64,000 nucleotides of DNA. It comes from Sorangium cellulosum. GTDB lineage: Bacteria > Myxococcota_A > Polyangia > Polyangiales > Polyangiaceae. The notes under the pieces are model-generated. The model made no database searches and had not been told where the DNA came from. It worked only from the letters and a program-made list of their open reading frames with translations. Position numbers and translations under genes: made by a program. The DNA lies in NCBI RefSeq assembly GCF_002950945.1, contig NZ_CP012673.1:9438501-9502500 (forward strand). Reading direction: 5' to 3'. This document shows, piece after piece, positions 1 through 9,098 of the stretch (positions within the stretch are counted from its first letter, which is position 1; each line of letters opens with the position of its first letter).

Positions 1-1164
1 GCCCTCGTGTGGCCCGAGGCCGAGGTGGTCGTGCGAGGCCTCGGCGCGGCGCTCACCGGGGTGGACGCGCCGGACCTGGCGACGCTCGAGCGCGCCTTCG
101 ACGCCGCGATCACGCACAGCGACAGGGTCGAGGTCCTCCTCGCGATGCTGGAGCAGATCGAGGAGACCGCAGCGCGGCAGCTCGCCAGCGCGCCGGCACA
201 GGACGCCGCGCTCCGGGTCAAGGCCTTCGTCGGGCGGGTGCGCCTCGCGCAGCAGCGGGCCATCCTCCGGTGGGAGCGGCGCGGCGTGAGGGGCCTCGAG
301 AGGCTGGTCCGCGCCAACATGGACATCAGCTCACTCCTCACCTCGAAGCAGGTATGGACCGACGAGCCGCTGGAGTGGCTGCGGAATACGTCCGTGCGCC
401 TCGGGTGCATCGCGCTCTGGGCGAACGAGCCGGGCCCGGGCGGGCCAGAGCTCGTCATCCGCAACGTGCACTCCAGCGCTGCGGACATCACCGCGCTCGT
501 GGGGCGCCGGGTTCCGGCCGACCAGTTTCCCCCGGCCGAGCTGCTCGCGGCCGCGTCGCCGGAGGAGCCGAGCGGCTATCTCTTGCTGGTCCCGCTCGCG
601 AACGAGCGGCACGACTGGGGGACGCTGGCGCTCGGAGGGCTGCACACGGAGAGCTTCGCGGACAACCTCCAGCCGCTCGCCATGTGGTCGTCGCTCCTCA
701 TCGCGGCGTTCGAGCGCCACGAGATGGAGAACGCGCTGCACGCCGAGCGCGACATGCTGGCCGCCGCCTACGAGCGCGAGCGCGCGCTCGCGAGCACGGT
801 GCGGGAGCTCGGCTGCCCCGTCATCCCGCTGCTCCCGGGGGTGCTGCTCATCTCGCTGATCGGCGCGATCGACGCCGCCAGGGCGCAGCAGATCCTGGAG
901 GCCGTGCTCTCGGGCGTCGCGCGCGAGGGCGCCCGGTGGGTGCTGCTCGACGTGACCGGCGTGCCGCACGTCGACGCAGACACCGCGGCGTCGCTGGTCC
1001 AGACGGCGCAGGCGACGCGGCTGCTCGGAGCGCGCGTGAGCCTCGTCGGCGTGGGATCCAGGATGGCGCAGGGCATGGTCGATCTCGGGATCGAGCTGAG
1101 TGGCATCTCGATTTTCCAGTCGCTCGAGACCGCGGTCCGCCAGCTGACGCGGTCGCCGCGCTGA
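1..1164 (+). CDS. GAF-like/STAS domain regulatory protein, 5' truncated
   Basis: The reading frame is open from the first base, so the N-terminus lies outside the window and the real start is not visible. The visible 387 residues have a helical N-terminal part, a middle segment (about residues 120-255) that looks like a GAF-type sensor fold followed by a charged helix, and a C-terminal STAS domain (about 275-385) with the family's strand-loop pattern 'VLLDVTGVPHVDADTAASL'. Proteins of this plan (RsbR type) act in the cytoplasm as partner-switching regulators or stressosome subunits. A conserved phosphorylatable Ser/Thr is plausible near the STAS loop but cannot be fixed by eye. The STAS call is fairly secure; the GAF call is tentative. 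Confidence 0.72.
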   Translation, partial: ALVWPEAEVVVRGLGAALTGVDAPDLATLERAFDAAITHSDRVEVLLAMLEQIEETAARQLASAPAQDAALRVKAFVGRVRLAQQRAILRWERRGVRGLERLVRANMDISSLLTSKQVWTDEPLEWLRNTSVRLGCIALWANEPGPGGPELVIRNVHSSAADITALVGRRVPADQFPPAELLAAASPEEPSGYLLLVPLANERHDWGTLALGGLHTESFADNLQPLAMWSSLLIAAFERHEMENALHAERDMLAAAYERERALASTVRELGCPVIPLLPGVLLISLIGAIDAARAQQILEAVLSGVAREGARWVLLDVTGVPHVDADTAASLVQTAQATRLLGARVSLVGVGSRMAQGMVDLGIELSGISIFQSLETAVRQLTRSPR

Positions 1165-1200
1165 CGTAACCTGACGTAATTCGACGTAATCTGACGCAGG
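1161..1200. repeat. four tandem 10-bp repeats (CTGACGTAAY-like)
   Basis: Four direct copies of a 10-bp unit, CTGACGTAAC, CTGACGTAAT, TCGACGTAAT and CTGACGCAGG, run from the stop codon of the STAS gene to the ribosome binding site of the next gene. The last copy has decayed. The array fills the whole gap between the two genes. Whether it binds a regulator or is simple slippage cannot be told from sequence. Confidence 0.7.
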
Positions 1201-1211
1201 AAAGCTCCTCC

Positions 1212-1586
1212 ATGCCCTTCGCCTTCGTCCGCATCGATCACGTGCAGCTCGCCATGCCCCCCGGCCAGGAGCCGCGCGCCGTGGCGTTCTACCGGGACGT
1301 GCTCGGCATGGAGCACGTCCCGAAGCCCGAGCCGCTCGCGTCGCGCGGCGGCGTCTGGTTCCGCGCCGGCGCCGTGACGGTCCACCTCGGCGTCGAGCCC
1401 GATTTCCGGCCGGCGCGCAAGGCCCACCCCGGCATCGCGGTCACGGGCATCGACGACCTCGCGGCCGCGCTCGAGGCCGCAGGCCACGCCGTGCGCTGGA
1501 GCGACGAGCTGCCCGACGTGCGGCGGTTCCACACGGACGATCCGTTCGGGAACCGCCTGGAGATCATCGACGCCGGCGCGCCCTGA
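1212..1586 (+). CDS. VOC (glyoxalase/bleomycin resistance/dioxygenase) family protein
   Basis: This 124-residue protein is a single VOC domain with two beta-alpha-beta-beta-beta modules. The opening 'IDHVQLAM' supplies the usual first metal-ligand His, and 'DPFGNRLEII' near the C-terminus supplies the usual Glu. 'AVAFYRDVLGM' is the typical first helix. Members bind a divalent metal and act as lyases, isomerases, dioxygenases or resistance proteins; the substrate cannot be inferred. An AGGAAAG element lies about ten bases before the ATG. The gene stands alone, with a converging monooxygenase gene downstream. Confidence 0.85.
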   Translation: MPFAFVRIDHVQLAMPPGQEPRAVAFYRDVLGMEHVPKPEPLASRGGVWFRAGAVTVHLGVEPDFRPARKAHPGIAVTGIDDLAAALEAAGHAVRWSDELPDVRRFHTDDPFGNRLEIIDAGAP

Positions 1587-1619
1587 AGCGCGGAGCACGC
1601 CCCGCGCGCCCTGCCTTCT

Positions 1620-2975
1620 TCAGGCGGCCGAGGCCTGCGACCTCTTGCCCTCGTGGCGGTTCGCCGGCCGGACCAGACCGAGGTTCTCGCGGAGCGTCCG
1701 GCCCTCGTACTCCGTCCGGAACCGCCCCCGCCGCTGCAGCTCCGGAATGACGAGCTCGACGAAGTCGTCGAGCCCGCCCGGGAGCCACGGTGGCATGATG
1801 TTGAACCCGTCGGCCCCGCCCTGCGTGAACCAGGCCTCCAGCTGGTCGACGATCTGCTCCACCGAGCCGACGATCGTCCAGTGCCCGCGCGCCCCGGCCA
1901 CCCAGAGGTAGAGCTCCCGGATGGAGAGGTTGCGCTTGCGGGCGATGTCGAACATGAGCGCCTGCCGGCTCTTGTTGTTGTTGGTCTCCGGCAGGTCGGG
2001 CAGCGGACCGTCCACCGGGTACCCCGACAGATCCACGCCGCCCGAGAGCGCCGAGAGCAGCCCCAGCCCGACCTCCGGCAGGATGAGATCCTGCAGCTCC
2101 TGGTACTTCGCCCTGGCCTCGGACTCCGTCCTGCCGACGACGGGGAACACCCCCGGCATGATCTTCAGCTGGTCCGGGCTGCGGCCGTACCTCGCCATCC
2201 GGCCCTTGACGTCGGCATAGAAGGCCTGAGCGTCCTCCAACGTCTGCTGGGCCGTGAAGATCACCTCGGCGGTCTCCGCCGCGAGCTCCTTGCCCGCCTC
2301 CGACGATCCCGCCTGGACGATGACGGGGTGGCCTTGCGGCGGACGGGGGACGTTGAGCGGACCCCGCACCGAGAAGAACTTCCCCTTGTGGTTGAGGGCG
2401 TGCAGCTTCTCGGGGTCGTAGTAGCGCCCCGTCTCCTTGTCGCGGAGGAAGGCGTCGTCTTCCCAGCTGTCCCACAGGCCGGTGACCACGTCGACGAACT
2501 CGCGGGCGCGGGTGTAGCGCTGCGCGTGGTCGGGGTGGGCGTCGAGGCCGAAGTTCCCTGCCGCCTCGCCGCCGCCGGTGGTGACCACGTTCCACCCTGC
2601 GCGCCCGTGGCTGATGTGGTCCAGCGAGGCGAACTTGCGGGCGAGGAGGTACGGGTCCTCGTACGTGGTGGAGGCCGTGGCGATGAACCCGATGCGCTCG
2701 GTGACGGCCGAAAGCCCGGAGAACAGCGTGACCGGCTCGAAGCGGGCCCCGTACGCCGTCCGGCCCTGCGCCCCGGGCCGGCTCTGCAAGGCCAGCCCGT
2801 CGGCGAGGAACACCGCGTCGAACTTGGCCCGCTCCGCGGTCTGGGTGATGCGCTTGTAATGGTCGAAGTTGATCCCGCCGTCGGCCTGCGCCTTCGGGTG
2901 CCGCCAGGCGGCCACGTGGTGGCCGGCGCCGGGCAGAAAGGCGCCCAGGCGGATCTTCCGCTGATCGTCGCTCAT
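1620..2975 (-). CDS. LLM-class flavin-dependent monooxygenase (NtaA/SnaA/DszA family)
   Basis: The 451-residue length and sequence fit the TIM-barrel FMNH2-dependent monooxygenases of the NtaA/SnaA/DszA/SoxA group, which use reduced flavin from a separate reductase to oxidise aminopolycarboxylates, sulfur heterocycles or similar compounds. Typical stretches are 'FDAVFLADGLALQ' near the N-terminus, 'DHISHGRAGWNVVTT' (about residue 130), 'HPVIVQAGSSEAGKELAA' (about 215) and 'GADGFNIMPPWLPGGLDDF' (about 390). A GAGG element lies a few bases before the ATG. No partner reductase is adjacent, so the substrate stays open. The gene converges on the VOC gene. Confidence 0.9.
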   Translation of the reverse strand: MSDDQRKIRLGAFLPGAGHHVAAWRHPKAQADGGINFDHYKRITQTAERAKFDAVFLADGLALQSRPGAQGRTAYGARFEPVTLFSGLSAVTERIGFIATASTTYEDPYLLARKFASLDHISHGRAGWNVVTTGGGEAAGNFGLDAHPDHAQRYTRAREFVDVVTGLWDSWEDDAFLRDKETGRYYDPEKLHALNHKGKFFSVRGPLNVPRPPQGHPVIVQAGSSEAGKELAAETAEVIFTAQQTLEDAQAFYADVKGRMARYGRSPDQLKIMPGVFPVVGRTESEARAKYQELQDLILPEVGLGLLSALSGGVDLSGYPVDGPLPDLPETNNNKSRQALMFDIARKRNLSIRELYLWVAGARGHWTIVGSVEQIVDQLEAWFTQGGADGFNIMPPWLPGGLDDFVELVIPELQRRGRFRTEYEGRTLRENLGLVRPANRHEGKRSQASAA

Positions 2976-3247
2976 GGTGTCCTCGGTGCTTGCGCTCGCG
3001 CGCGGGCGCGCCCGTCGGCGCCCGCGGTCGTCGTTCGTCCGTCGTCAGTCTCCGTGCGCTCCGTGCGCAAGCCTCGTGCCTCGGGAGACAGCCGCCGCGC
3101 GGCGGCAGAAGACGAGGCGGCTCGCCCCGCGCTGAGGCGGCAGGTGCTCGGGCAGCAGCAACGCCCGCCCGCGCTGCTGGCGCGCTGCTGGCAGGGAAAC
3201 ACCAAGCTCGGAGGCCCATGGGGCGAGCCGTACGCTATGCTGCCGCC

Positions 3248-3844
3248 ATGAGCCGCGTCGCGAAGCAGCTCCCCAGCAGGCCCGCCACGCTGGAAGATCT
3301 GCTCGCCATCCCCGAGGAGGACCGCCGTCACGAGATCATCGACGGGGAGCTCGTCGAAAAAGGGGCGGCTACCGGGGAGCATGGCGGCGCGCAGGCGGAC
3401 CTCGTAACCACCCTCAACAGCCGCTTCGGCCGCCGCCCTGGGGGACGCTGGCCGGGTGGCTGGTGGTTCGCCACCGAGGTCGAGATCTCCTTCGCCCCGG
3501 GGCATGTATATCGCCCCGATGTCGTCGGCTGGCGCCGGGAGCGCGCGCCCCAGCGTCCCACCGGCGTCCCCATCACCCTTCTCCCCGACTGGGTCTGCGA
3601 GATCCTGTCGACGAATCGGCGCAACGACCTCGTCAAGAAGAAGCGCGTCTACCATCGATGCCAGGTTCCGCATTACTGGATCATCGATCCAGCGGAAGAG
3701 ACGCTGGCCGTCCATCGCTGGGGGCCGGATGGCTACATCGAGATCCTGGCGGCGCAGCGAGGAGAGATCGTCCGAGCGGAGCCCTTCGACGCCATCACGC
3801 TCCATGTCGGCGTGCTCTTCGGAGACGACGAGCCGGAGGAATGA
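3248..3844 (+). CDS. Uma2 (DUF820) family putative endonuclease
   Basis: This 198-residue protein has the Uma2/DUF820 pattern, a PD-(D/E)XK nuclease-like fold common in cyanobacteria and myxobacteria. It opens with 'ATLEDLLAIPEEDRRHEIIDGELVEK', and the core has 'PDVVGWR' followed by 'PDWVCEILS', supplying the acidic and Glu residues of the active site, then 'RNDLVKKKRVYHRCQVPHYW' with the typical Lys. The ATG at 3248 was chosen because this family normally begins about ten residues before the 'TLEDLL' element; the upstream open frame is low-complexity. Cellular role is unknown; these genes usually occur as scattered paralogues. Confidence 0.85.
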   Translation: MSRVAKQLPSRPATLEDLLAIPEEDRRHEIIDGELVEKGAATGEHGGAQADLVTTLNSRFGRRPGGRWPGGWWFATEVEISFAPGHVYRPDVVGWRRERAPQRPTGVPITLLPDWVCEILSTNRRNDLVKKKRVYHRCQVPHYWIIDPAEETLAVHRWGPDGYIEILAAQRGEIVRAEPFDAITLHVGVLFGDDEPEE

Positions 3845-3891
3845 CCTCCGCACTGCCGGCGCGCCGCTGCCAGCGCGTCACCGCCGGCGCG

Positions 3892-4944
3892 TCACTGCCA
3901 GCGGAACCACCGGAGCGCGATCGCGAAGGAGACGGCTCCCCAGGCGGCGAGCACCCCGAGCTCGGGCGCGAGCGCGGCGAGCGGCGCCGCGTCGAGCATC
4001 ACGCCGCGGAGCGCGTCGTTCAGCGCGGTGAGCGGCAGGGCCTGGATGAGCGGCTGGATCGCGTCGGGGAAGCGCTCGGTCGAGAAGAAGACGCCCGAGA
4101 GGATCCACATCGGCAACATCGCGAGGTTGCCCAGGCCCGAGACGCCCTCGATCGTGCGCGGCCGCGCGGCGATGAGCAGGCCGACGCCCACGAAGGACAT
4201 CGCGCCGGCCAGGACCACCAGCGCGAGCGACCCGAGCGAGCCGGCGATCGGGACCCCGAGCACGTACACCGCGAACAGGAGCAAGGCGCCGACCTCGAGC
4301 GCCAGGAAGACGAGCCGCGCCCCGATGTGCGCGGCGAGCAGCTGCCAGCGCCGCATCGGCGCCGCGATGAACAGCTTCAGCAGCTTGCCCATGCGCTGCT
4401 GCACGAACGTGAACGCGAGCGACCAGATCCCGGTCGACATGAGGTTCAGGCCGAGCAGCCCGGGCACCAGGAAGTCGATGTAACGCGAGCCCTTCTCGGT
4501 CATCTCGAGCTCGGCCGGGCGGAAGGTGTCCTCGCGCCCGGCGGCGCGCTGGAGCGCCTCGTCGACCTCGAGCCGCGCGATCCGGCTCTCCGGCCGCGTC
4601 GGATCGAACCAGTAGGTCGGCGGATCGGTGGCGAGCACGACGAGCGCGACCTTGCCGGTCCTGAGCTCCTGCCGCGCCTGCTCCCGCGGCCCCACGCGGG
4701 GCACGACACGCCCCGAGGCCTCGAGCGCCGCGCGCCGCGGCTCGGCCAGCGCTCCCGCCTCGACGCTCACCAGCACCGGCTCGGCGGGCTGCTCCCGGAA
4801 CGCGACCGCGAGCGCCGACGAGAGCAGGATCGGGAACAGGAACACCCAGAAGAGCGACTCGGGCTCCCGCAGGAACTCCATCACCCGCGCCCGGATGAGG
4901 AGCACGAGCGGCGAGGCGCGCAACGACCGGAGCCACCGCGCCAT
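3892..4944 (-). CDS. ABC-2 type transporter permease
   Basis: The 350-residue membrane protein begins with a cytoplasmic 'RARVMEFLREPESLFW' segment typical of ABC-2 exporters, then one transmembrane helix, a periplasmic domain of about 120 residues (about 50-170) and five more hydrophobic helices towards the C-terminus, including 'AMLPMWILSGVFFS', a hallmark of this permease class. It forms the membrane channel for the ATPase encoded just upstream. Its ATG overlaps the TGA of the ATPase gene by one base, so the two are translationally coupled. The exported substrate cannot be inferred; drug, lipid or polysaccharide export are all possible. Confidence 0.9.
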   Translation of the reverse strand: MARWLRSLRASPLVLLIRARVMEFLREPESLFWVFLFPILLSSALAVAFREQPAEPVLVSVEAGALAEPRRAALEASGRVVPRVGPREQARQELRTGKVALVVLATDPPTYWFDPTRPESRIARLEVDEALQRAAGREDTFRPAELEMTEKGSRYIDFLVPGLLGLNLMSTGIWSLAFTFVQQRMGKLLKLFIAAPMRRWQLLAAHIGARLVFLALEVGALLLFAVYVLGVPIAGSLGSLALVVLAGAMSFVGVGLLIAARPRTIEGVSGLGNLAMLPMWILSGVFFSTERFPDAIQPLIQALPLTALNDALRGVMLDAAPLAALAPELGVLAAWGAVSFAIALRWFRWQ

Positions 4945-5885
4945 CACGCCGCCTCCTCCCCTGCCCCCTCGAGCCTCCGCCCGGCGAGCGCCATGAACAC
5001 GTCCTCCAGGCTCGCGTGGTGCGTGGCGAGCCGCCGCGGCGCCGCGCCGCGCTCCGCGCACAGCGCGAGCAGCGGCGGCAGCGCGCGCGCGACGTCGCGC
5101 ACCGTCAGCCGGACCGTCCGCCCCGCGACGCGCACGCCCTCCACCGCCGGCAGCGCCCTCAGCTCCTCCTCGGCGAGCTCCCCGTCCACCTCGACCTCCA
5201 CCACGTGCTCCGCGCCGAGCGACGCGACGAGCGCCGCCGGCGTGCCGAGCGACAGGACCCGCCCCCGGTCGACGATCGCGACGCGGTCGCAGAGGCGCGC
5301 GGCTTCCTCCATGTAGTGCGTGGTCAGGAGGATCGTGCGGCCGCGCGCCTTCAGATCCTCGACGATCTCCCAGATCTCGCGGCGCGACGCCGGGTCGAGG
5401 CCGGTGCTCGGCTCGTCGAGGAACAGCACCTCCGGGTCGCCCACGATCGCGCACGCGAGCGAGAGGCGCTGCTTCTGTCCGCCCGACAGCGTGCGCACGT
5501 GCGCCCTCGCCTTCTCCTGCAAGGACACGCGGCGCAGCGCCTCCTCCGGCTCGAGCCCGCGCGGGTAGAAGCTGCGGAAGAGCGCGATCACCTCCGCGAC
5601 CTGCAGCTTCTCCGGGAAGCGGGTCTCCTGGAGCTGGATCCCGAGCCGGGCGCGCAGCGCGAGCCCGTCGCCGACCCACCGCTCCCCCAGCACCTCGACC
5701 TCCCCCCCGTCGGGGCTGCACAGCCCCTCGAGGATCTCCACCGTGGTCGTCTTGCCGGCGCCGTTCGGGCCGAGCAGGCCGAAGCACTCGCCGCGGCGCA
5801 CGTCGAGGTCGAGCCCGTTCACGGCCACGACGTCGCCATAACGTTTGACCAGACCGCGACAGACGAGGGCGGGCGGGGCGGACAC
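4944..5885 (-). CDS. ABC transporter ATP-binding protein (ABC-2 exporter)
   Basis: This 313-residue ATPase has Walker A 'GPNGAGKTT' (about residue 39), signature 'LSGGQKQRLSLA' (about 134) and Walker B 'VLFLDEPSTGLDP' (about 153), with the switch His in 'ILLTTHYMEEA'. After residue 215 comes the C-terminal regulatory extension found in DrrA/CcmA-type exporters. It energises export through the overlapping downstream permease gene. The gene starts about 350 bases from a divergently transcribed protein kinase gene; no promoter is clear in that gap. Confidence 0.93.
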   Translation of the reverse strand: MSAPPALVCRGLVKRYGDVVAVNGLDLDVRRGECFGLLGPNGAGKTTTVEILEGLCSPDGGEVEVLGERWVGDGLALRARLGIQLQETRFPEKLQVAEVIALFRSFYPRGLEPEEALRRVSLQEKARAHVRTLSGGQKQRLSLACAIVGDPEVLFLDEPSTGLDPASRREIWEIVEDLKARGRTILLTTHYMEEAARLCDRVAIVDRGRVLSLGTPAALVASLGAEHVVEVEVDGELAEEELRALPAVEGVRVAGRTVRLTVRDVARALPPLLALCAERGAAPRRLATHHASLEDVFMALAGRRLEGAGEEAA

Positions 5886-6233
5886 GGCGCCCCTCTACCG
5901 CGAAGCACGAGGAAAAGGAACCCGGGCGCCGGAAGCGGACGCAGGCGCGCGCGCGCAGGGCTCGCCGATCGCGTGCAGCGCGGGCGATGGGCCCCGTTTT
6001 CCTCGGGCGGAGATCCTCTCCGGTGCGACCTCGACAGAGCGAAGGGGCCTCCACGCGCCCACAGGAGCACCGGAAAATTCGACAGGCGACGCGACGCATT
6101 GCCTCTCCGGAGAATCGAATCTCGCCAGACACCTGCGGCGAGCGCCTCGAGCGCGCCCTGCAAGGAACCATCCGGCCCGAGAGAGCGGCTGGCCGGTCTG
6201 CAATCCCAGATCGACGGAGTTGGGGGGCGCGTG
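5886..6233. other. divergent intergenic region without a recognisable gene
   Basis: About 350 bases separate the ABC exporter operon (minus strand) from the kinase operon (plus strand). It is somewhat less GC-rich than the genes. It must contain both promoters, but I see no convincing -35/-10 pair, sigma-54 site or structured RNA. A GGAG element at about 6215 precedes the kinase start. Confidence 0.5.
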
Positions 6234-8009
6234 GTGAGCGAAGAAGAGGGAGTGGTGCCCGTGCACTGCGGCGAGATCGTCGCGGAGCGCTACCGGGTGG
6301 AGCGGCTGCTCGGGGTCGGCGGGATGGGGACGGTGGTCGCCGCGCGGCACCTCTCGCTGGGAGAGCTCGTCGCGATCAAGTTCATGCGCGCCGAGTACTG
6401 CGGCAACCCGGCGCTGCTGCGGCGGTTCCAGCGCGAGGCGCGCGGCATGTTCCGGCTGAAGGGCGAGCACGTGCCGCGGATCCTCGATCTGGGCTCGCTC
6501 CCGCCGAGGCCGGGCCTCACGCTGCCGGTGCCGTTCATCGTGATGGAGCACCTCTCGGGCAACGACCTCCGCTCGATCGTGGAGCGCCGCGGGCGGCTCC
6601 CGGTCGAGGAGGCGGCCGAGTACGTCCGGCAGGCCTGCGTCGCGCTGACCGAGGCGCACGCGCTCGGCATGGTGCACCGGGATCTCAAGCCCGCGAACCT
6701 GTTCCTGACGTACCGGACCGACGGCACGCCGCTCGTCAAGATCCTCGACTTCGGCGTCGCGAAGTTCACGTGCGCGAAGCCCGAGGACGACGGGCTCGAG
6801 ATGACGACGGCGCGGTCGGTCATGGGCTCGCGCCGCTACATGGCGCCCGAGCAGATGCTCACGCCGCGGGACGTCGATCTGCGCGCGGACGTGTGGGCGC
6901 TCGGGGTCGTGCTCTACCAGCTCGTGAGCGGCGCGCTGCCGTTCGCCGCGGAGACGCTGGAGCAGCTCGTGATCGTGGTGACGGAGCAGCCGCCCCGGCC
7001 GCTCGGGAGCGTGTGCGCCGGCCTGCCCGAGGGCTTCGAGCAGATCGTGATGCGCTGCCTCGAGAAGAACCGCAGCCGCCGCCCCGCCTCGGTCGGCGAG
7101 ATCGCGGCCGCGCTCGCGCCGTTCGCGCTGCGCGGGCCGCCGGACGCGACGTTGCCCACGGGGTTCCACCGGAGCGATCCGACGTTCACGTGGCGGGAGC
7201 AGAGCCCCCCGCCCACGACCGCCGTGCGGCCGGCCCAGGCCCCGCGGCAGGAGCGCCGGCGCCGCCCGAAGAGCCAGGCCTGGCTGGCCGCCGCGGCGGC
7301 CGGCACCCTGTCGGCGAGCGCCGCGCTCGGGGCGGCCTTGCTGCCGTCCTGGTGGCCGCGCCCGCCGGCGTCGACCTGGGCCGAGGGCGCGAGTGCGCAG
7401 CACCTCGTCGGCCTGACGCCGGGGCTCGCCGCGGAGCCGCCGGCGACCGCCCTGGAAGGGCCGATCGCGGAGCCCCGCGACGCGGTGGACGTCGCGGCGC
7501 GCGGCGGCGCCGACGGCGCGGGCGACGCGCCGCAGGGGCGTGTCGGCGACACACCGCTGGTCGCGTGCGACACGGCCGGGCTCGTCCTGCCGGCCAGGGT
7601 CGAGCCGCTCTCGCGGGCGAGCGCCGCGCGGCCGCAGCGCGCGCCCGCGCGGCCAGCGCGACCGGCGCGGGTGTCCGGGATCTCCGAGAGCACGCCCGCG
7701 GCGCCCGCCGTCCCGGCCCCTCCGGCCGCGCTGGCGGCGCCGGACGCTCCGGCGAGCCCGGCCGCGCTCGCCGCCCTGGCCGCGCCGGCCGCGGTGGCGG
7801 CGCTATCCGCGCCGGCGGCGCCCTCACCGAAGGCCGCGCCGCCCGCTCCGGTGCCGGCTCCGGGCAGCGCGGTCGCGGCTCCGGGCGGCGCGGCGCCAGG
7901 CGCTGCTGCGCCGGGCGGCCCGGTTCCAGGCGGCGCTGCACCGGGCGCCGCCGCGGCGCCTGGCCGCGGCGCGGAGGCCGCCACGGGCGCGCCGGAGAGC
8001 CCCTGGTGA
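6234..8009 (+). CDS. membrane Ser/Thr protein kinase with Ala/Pro/Gly-rich tail
   Basis: The N-terminal 270 residues are a complete Hanks-type kinase: glycine loop 'LLGVGGMGTVV', catalytic Lys in 'VAIKFM', 'HRDLKPANLF', 'DFGVAK', 'GSRRYMAPEQ' and 'DVWALGVVLYQLVSG'. A basic stretch and one hydrophobic segment near residue 350 anchor it in the membrane. The remaining 220 residues are an Ala/Pro/Gly-rich tail with degenerate 'PGGAAPG' repeats and probably lie outside the cytoplasm. A GTG start at 6234 was chosen; GTG at 6231 is equally possible. The stop overlaps the GTG of the next gene by four bases, so the kinase is probably made with the two following envelope proteins and may signal their state. 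Confidence 0.92.
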   Translation: MSEEEGVVPVHCGEIVAERYRVERLLGVGGMGTVVAARHLSLGELVAIKFMRAEYCGNPALLRRFQREARGMFRLKGEHVPRILDLGSLPPRPGLTLPVPFIVMEHLSGNDLRSIVERRGRLPVEEAAEYVRQACVALTEAHALGMVHRDLKPANLFLTYRTDGTPLVKILDFGVAKFTCAKPEDDGLEMTTARSVMGSRRYMAPEQMLTPRDVDLRADVWALGVVLYQLVSGALPFAAETLEQLVIVVTEQPPRPLGSVCAGLPEGFEQIVMRCLEKNRSRRPASVGEIAAALAPFALRGPPDATLPTGFHRSDPTFTWREQSPPPTTAVRPAQAPRQERRRRPKSQAWLAAAAAGTLSASAALGAALLPSWWPRPPASTWAEGASAQHLVGLTPGLAAEPPATALEGPIAEPRDAVDVAARGGADGAGDAPQGRVGDTPLVACDTAGLVLPARVEPLSRASAARPQRAPARPARPARVSGISESTPAAPAVPAPPAALAAPDAPASPAALAALAAPAAVAALSAPAAPSPKAAPPAPVPAPGSAVAAPGGAAPGAAAPGGPVPGGAAPGAAAAPGRGAEAATGAPESPW

Positions 8010-9097
8010 TCGCCGTGCGCCGAGGCGCTCGTCCGGAGGTCCGCGGCGCGGGCGCGCGCCGGCGGCTCGCCTGCGCGCTCGCGGCGGCCTCGCTGTCGCT
8101 CGCGCCGGCGCGCGCCGGGGCCGGCGATCCCGCCGTCGCGCGCAAGGAGCAGGTGCTCGCGCTCTACCAGGCCGCGCGGGAGCTGCTCTCGACGGGGCGC
8201 ACCGCCGAGGCGTGCGCCCTGCTCGAGCAGGGCCGGCGGCTCGATCCGACCGCGCTCAACCTCCTCCTGCGGCTCGGCGAGTGCCTCGCGGCCGCGGGCA
8301 GGACCGCCGGCGCCTGGAACGTCTACGCCGAGGCCGCGGCCATCGCGAAGAGCGCGGGCGATCCGCGCGCGGCCCGCGCGGCCGCGCTCGCGGAGGCGCT
8401 CGCGCCGCGGCTCTCGCGGCTCGAGATCGCGGTGCCCGCGGCGGGCGCGGCGCCCGGGCTCGAGATCCGGCGCGACGGCGTGCTGGTCCTGCCCGCGCTG
8501 TGGGGGCGGGCCATCCCGGTGGACCCCGGGCCTCACGCGATCGAGGCGTGGGCGCCCGGCAGGAAGCGCTGGTCCGTCGTGCGCGCGGTCCCGCCGGACG
8601 GCGCGCGCGTGGTCATCGACGTGCCCTTCCTGGAGCCGGAGCCGCCCGCGCGCGCCCTCGCCGCGGCGCCGTCCGCCGCCCGGCAGAAGCCGCCCTTCGC
8701 CCTGGCGCCCGCGCTCGCCGGCGATCTTGACCTCGACGGCGGCGGGCGCGCGCAGCGGGCGATCGCGCTCGCGACCGGCGGCGCCGGCCTGGTCGGCCTC
8801 GGCCTGGGCACCGTCTTCGGCGCGGAGGCGCTCGCCGATCGGAACGCCTCGAACCGCGGCCACTGCGACGCGCAGAACCGCTGCGACGCCGCCGGCGTCG
8901 CGCTGCGTGCCGACGCGCAGTCGGCGGCCATCGCCTCGACGGTCGCGTTCTCGGCCGGCGCGGCGGCGCTGCTCGCGGCCGGCCTGCTCTTCTGGACCGC
9001 GTCGCCCCGCCCCGCCGGCGCGCCCGCGCGCGGCGTCGCCGTGTCGGCCGCGGCGGGCCCCGGCGCCGTTTCGCTCGTCGTGGGGGGGAGCTACTGA
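8006..9097 (+). CDS. secreted/membrane TPR-PEGA-like protein
   Basis: This 363-residue protein has a basic N-terminus and signal peptide ending near 'ALAPARAGAG', a TPR-like helical region (about 45-130, 'YQAARELLSTGRTAEACALLEQGRRLDP'-type helices), a beta segment like a PEGA domain ('EIRRDGVLVLPALWG...PVDPGPHAIEAWAPG'), a Pro/Ala linker and two hydrophobic helices near the C-terminus separated by a short loop with two Cys. The protein encoded at 22351 has the same plan, so both belong to one family expanded in these bacteria. The GTG start overlaps the kinase stop by four bases. Function is unknown; an envelope partner of the kinase is an inference from coupling. Confidence 0.8.
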   Translation: MIAVRRGARPEVRGAGARRRLACALAAASLSLAPARAGAGDPAVARKEQVLALYQAARELLSTGRTAEACALLEQGRRLDPTALNLLLRLGECLAAAGRTAGAWNVYAEAAAIAKSAGDPRAARAAALAEALAPRLSRLEIAVPAAGAAPGLEIRRDGVLVLPALWGRAIPVDPGPHAIEAWAPGRKRWSVVRAVPPDGARVVIDVPFLEPEPPARALAAAPSAARQKPPFALAPALAGDLDLDGGGRAQRAIALATGGAGLVGLGLGTVFGAEALADRNASNRGHCDAQNRCDAAGVALRADAQSAAIASTVAFSAGAAALLAAGLLFWTASPRPAGAPARGVAVSAAAGPGAVSLVVGGSY

Positions 9098-9098
9098 C

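Noticed and set aside
1564..3251. Long frames on both strands overlapping the monooxygenase gene.
   Set aside because: They are Arg/Ala/Pro-rich shadows of a well-supported gene in very GC-rich DNA; the same holds for the other long overlapping frames in the window.
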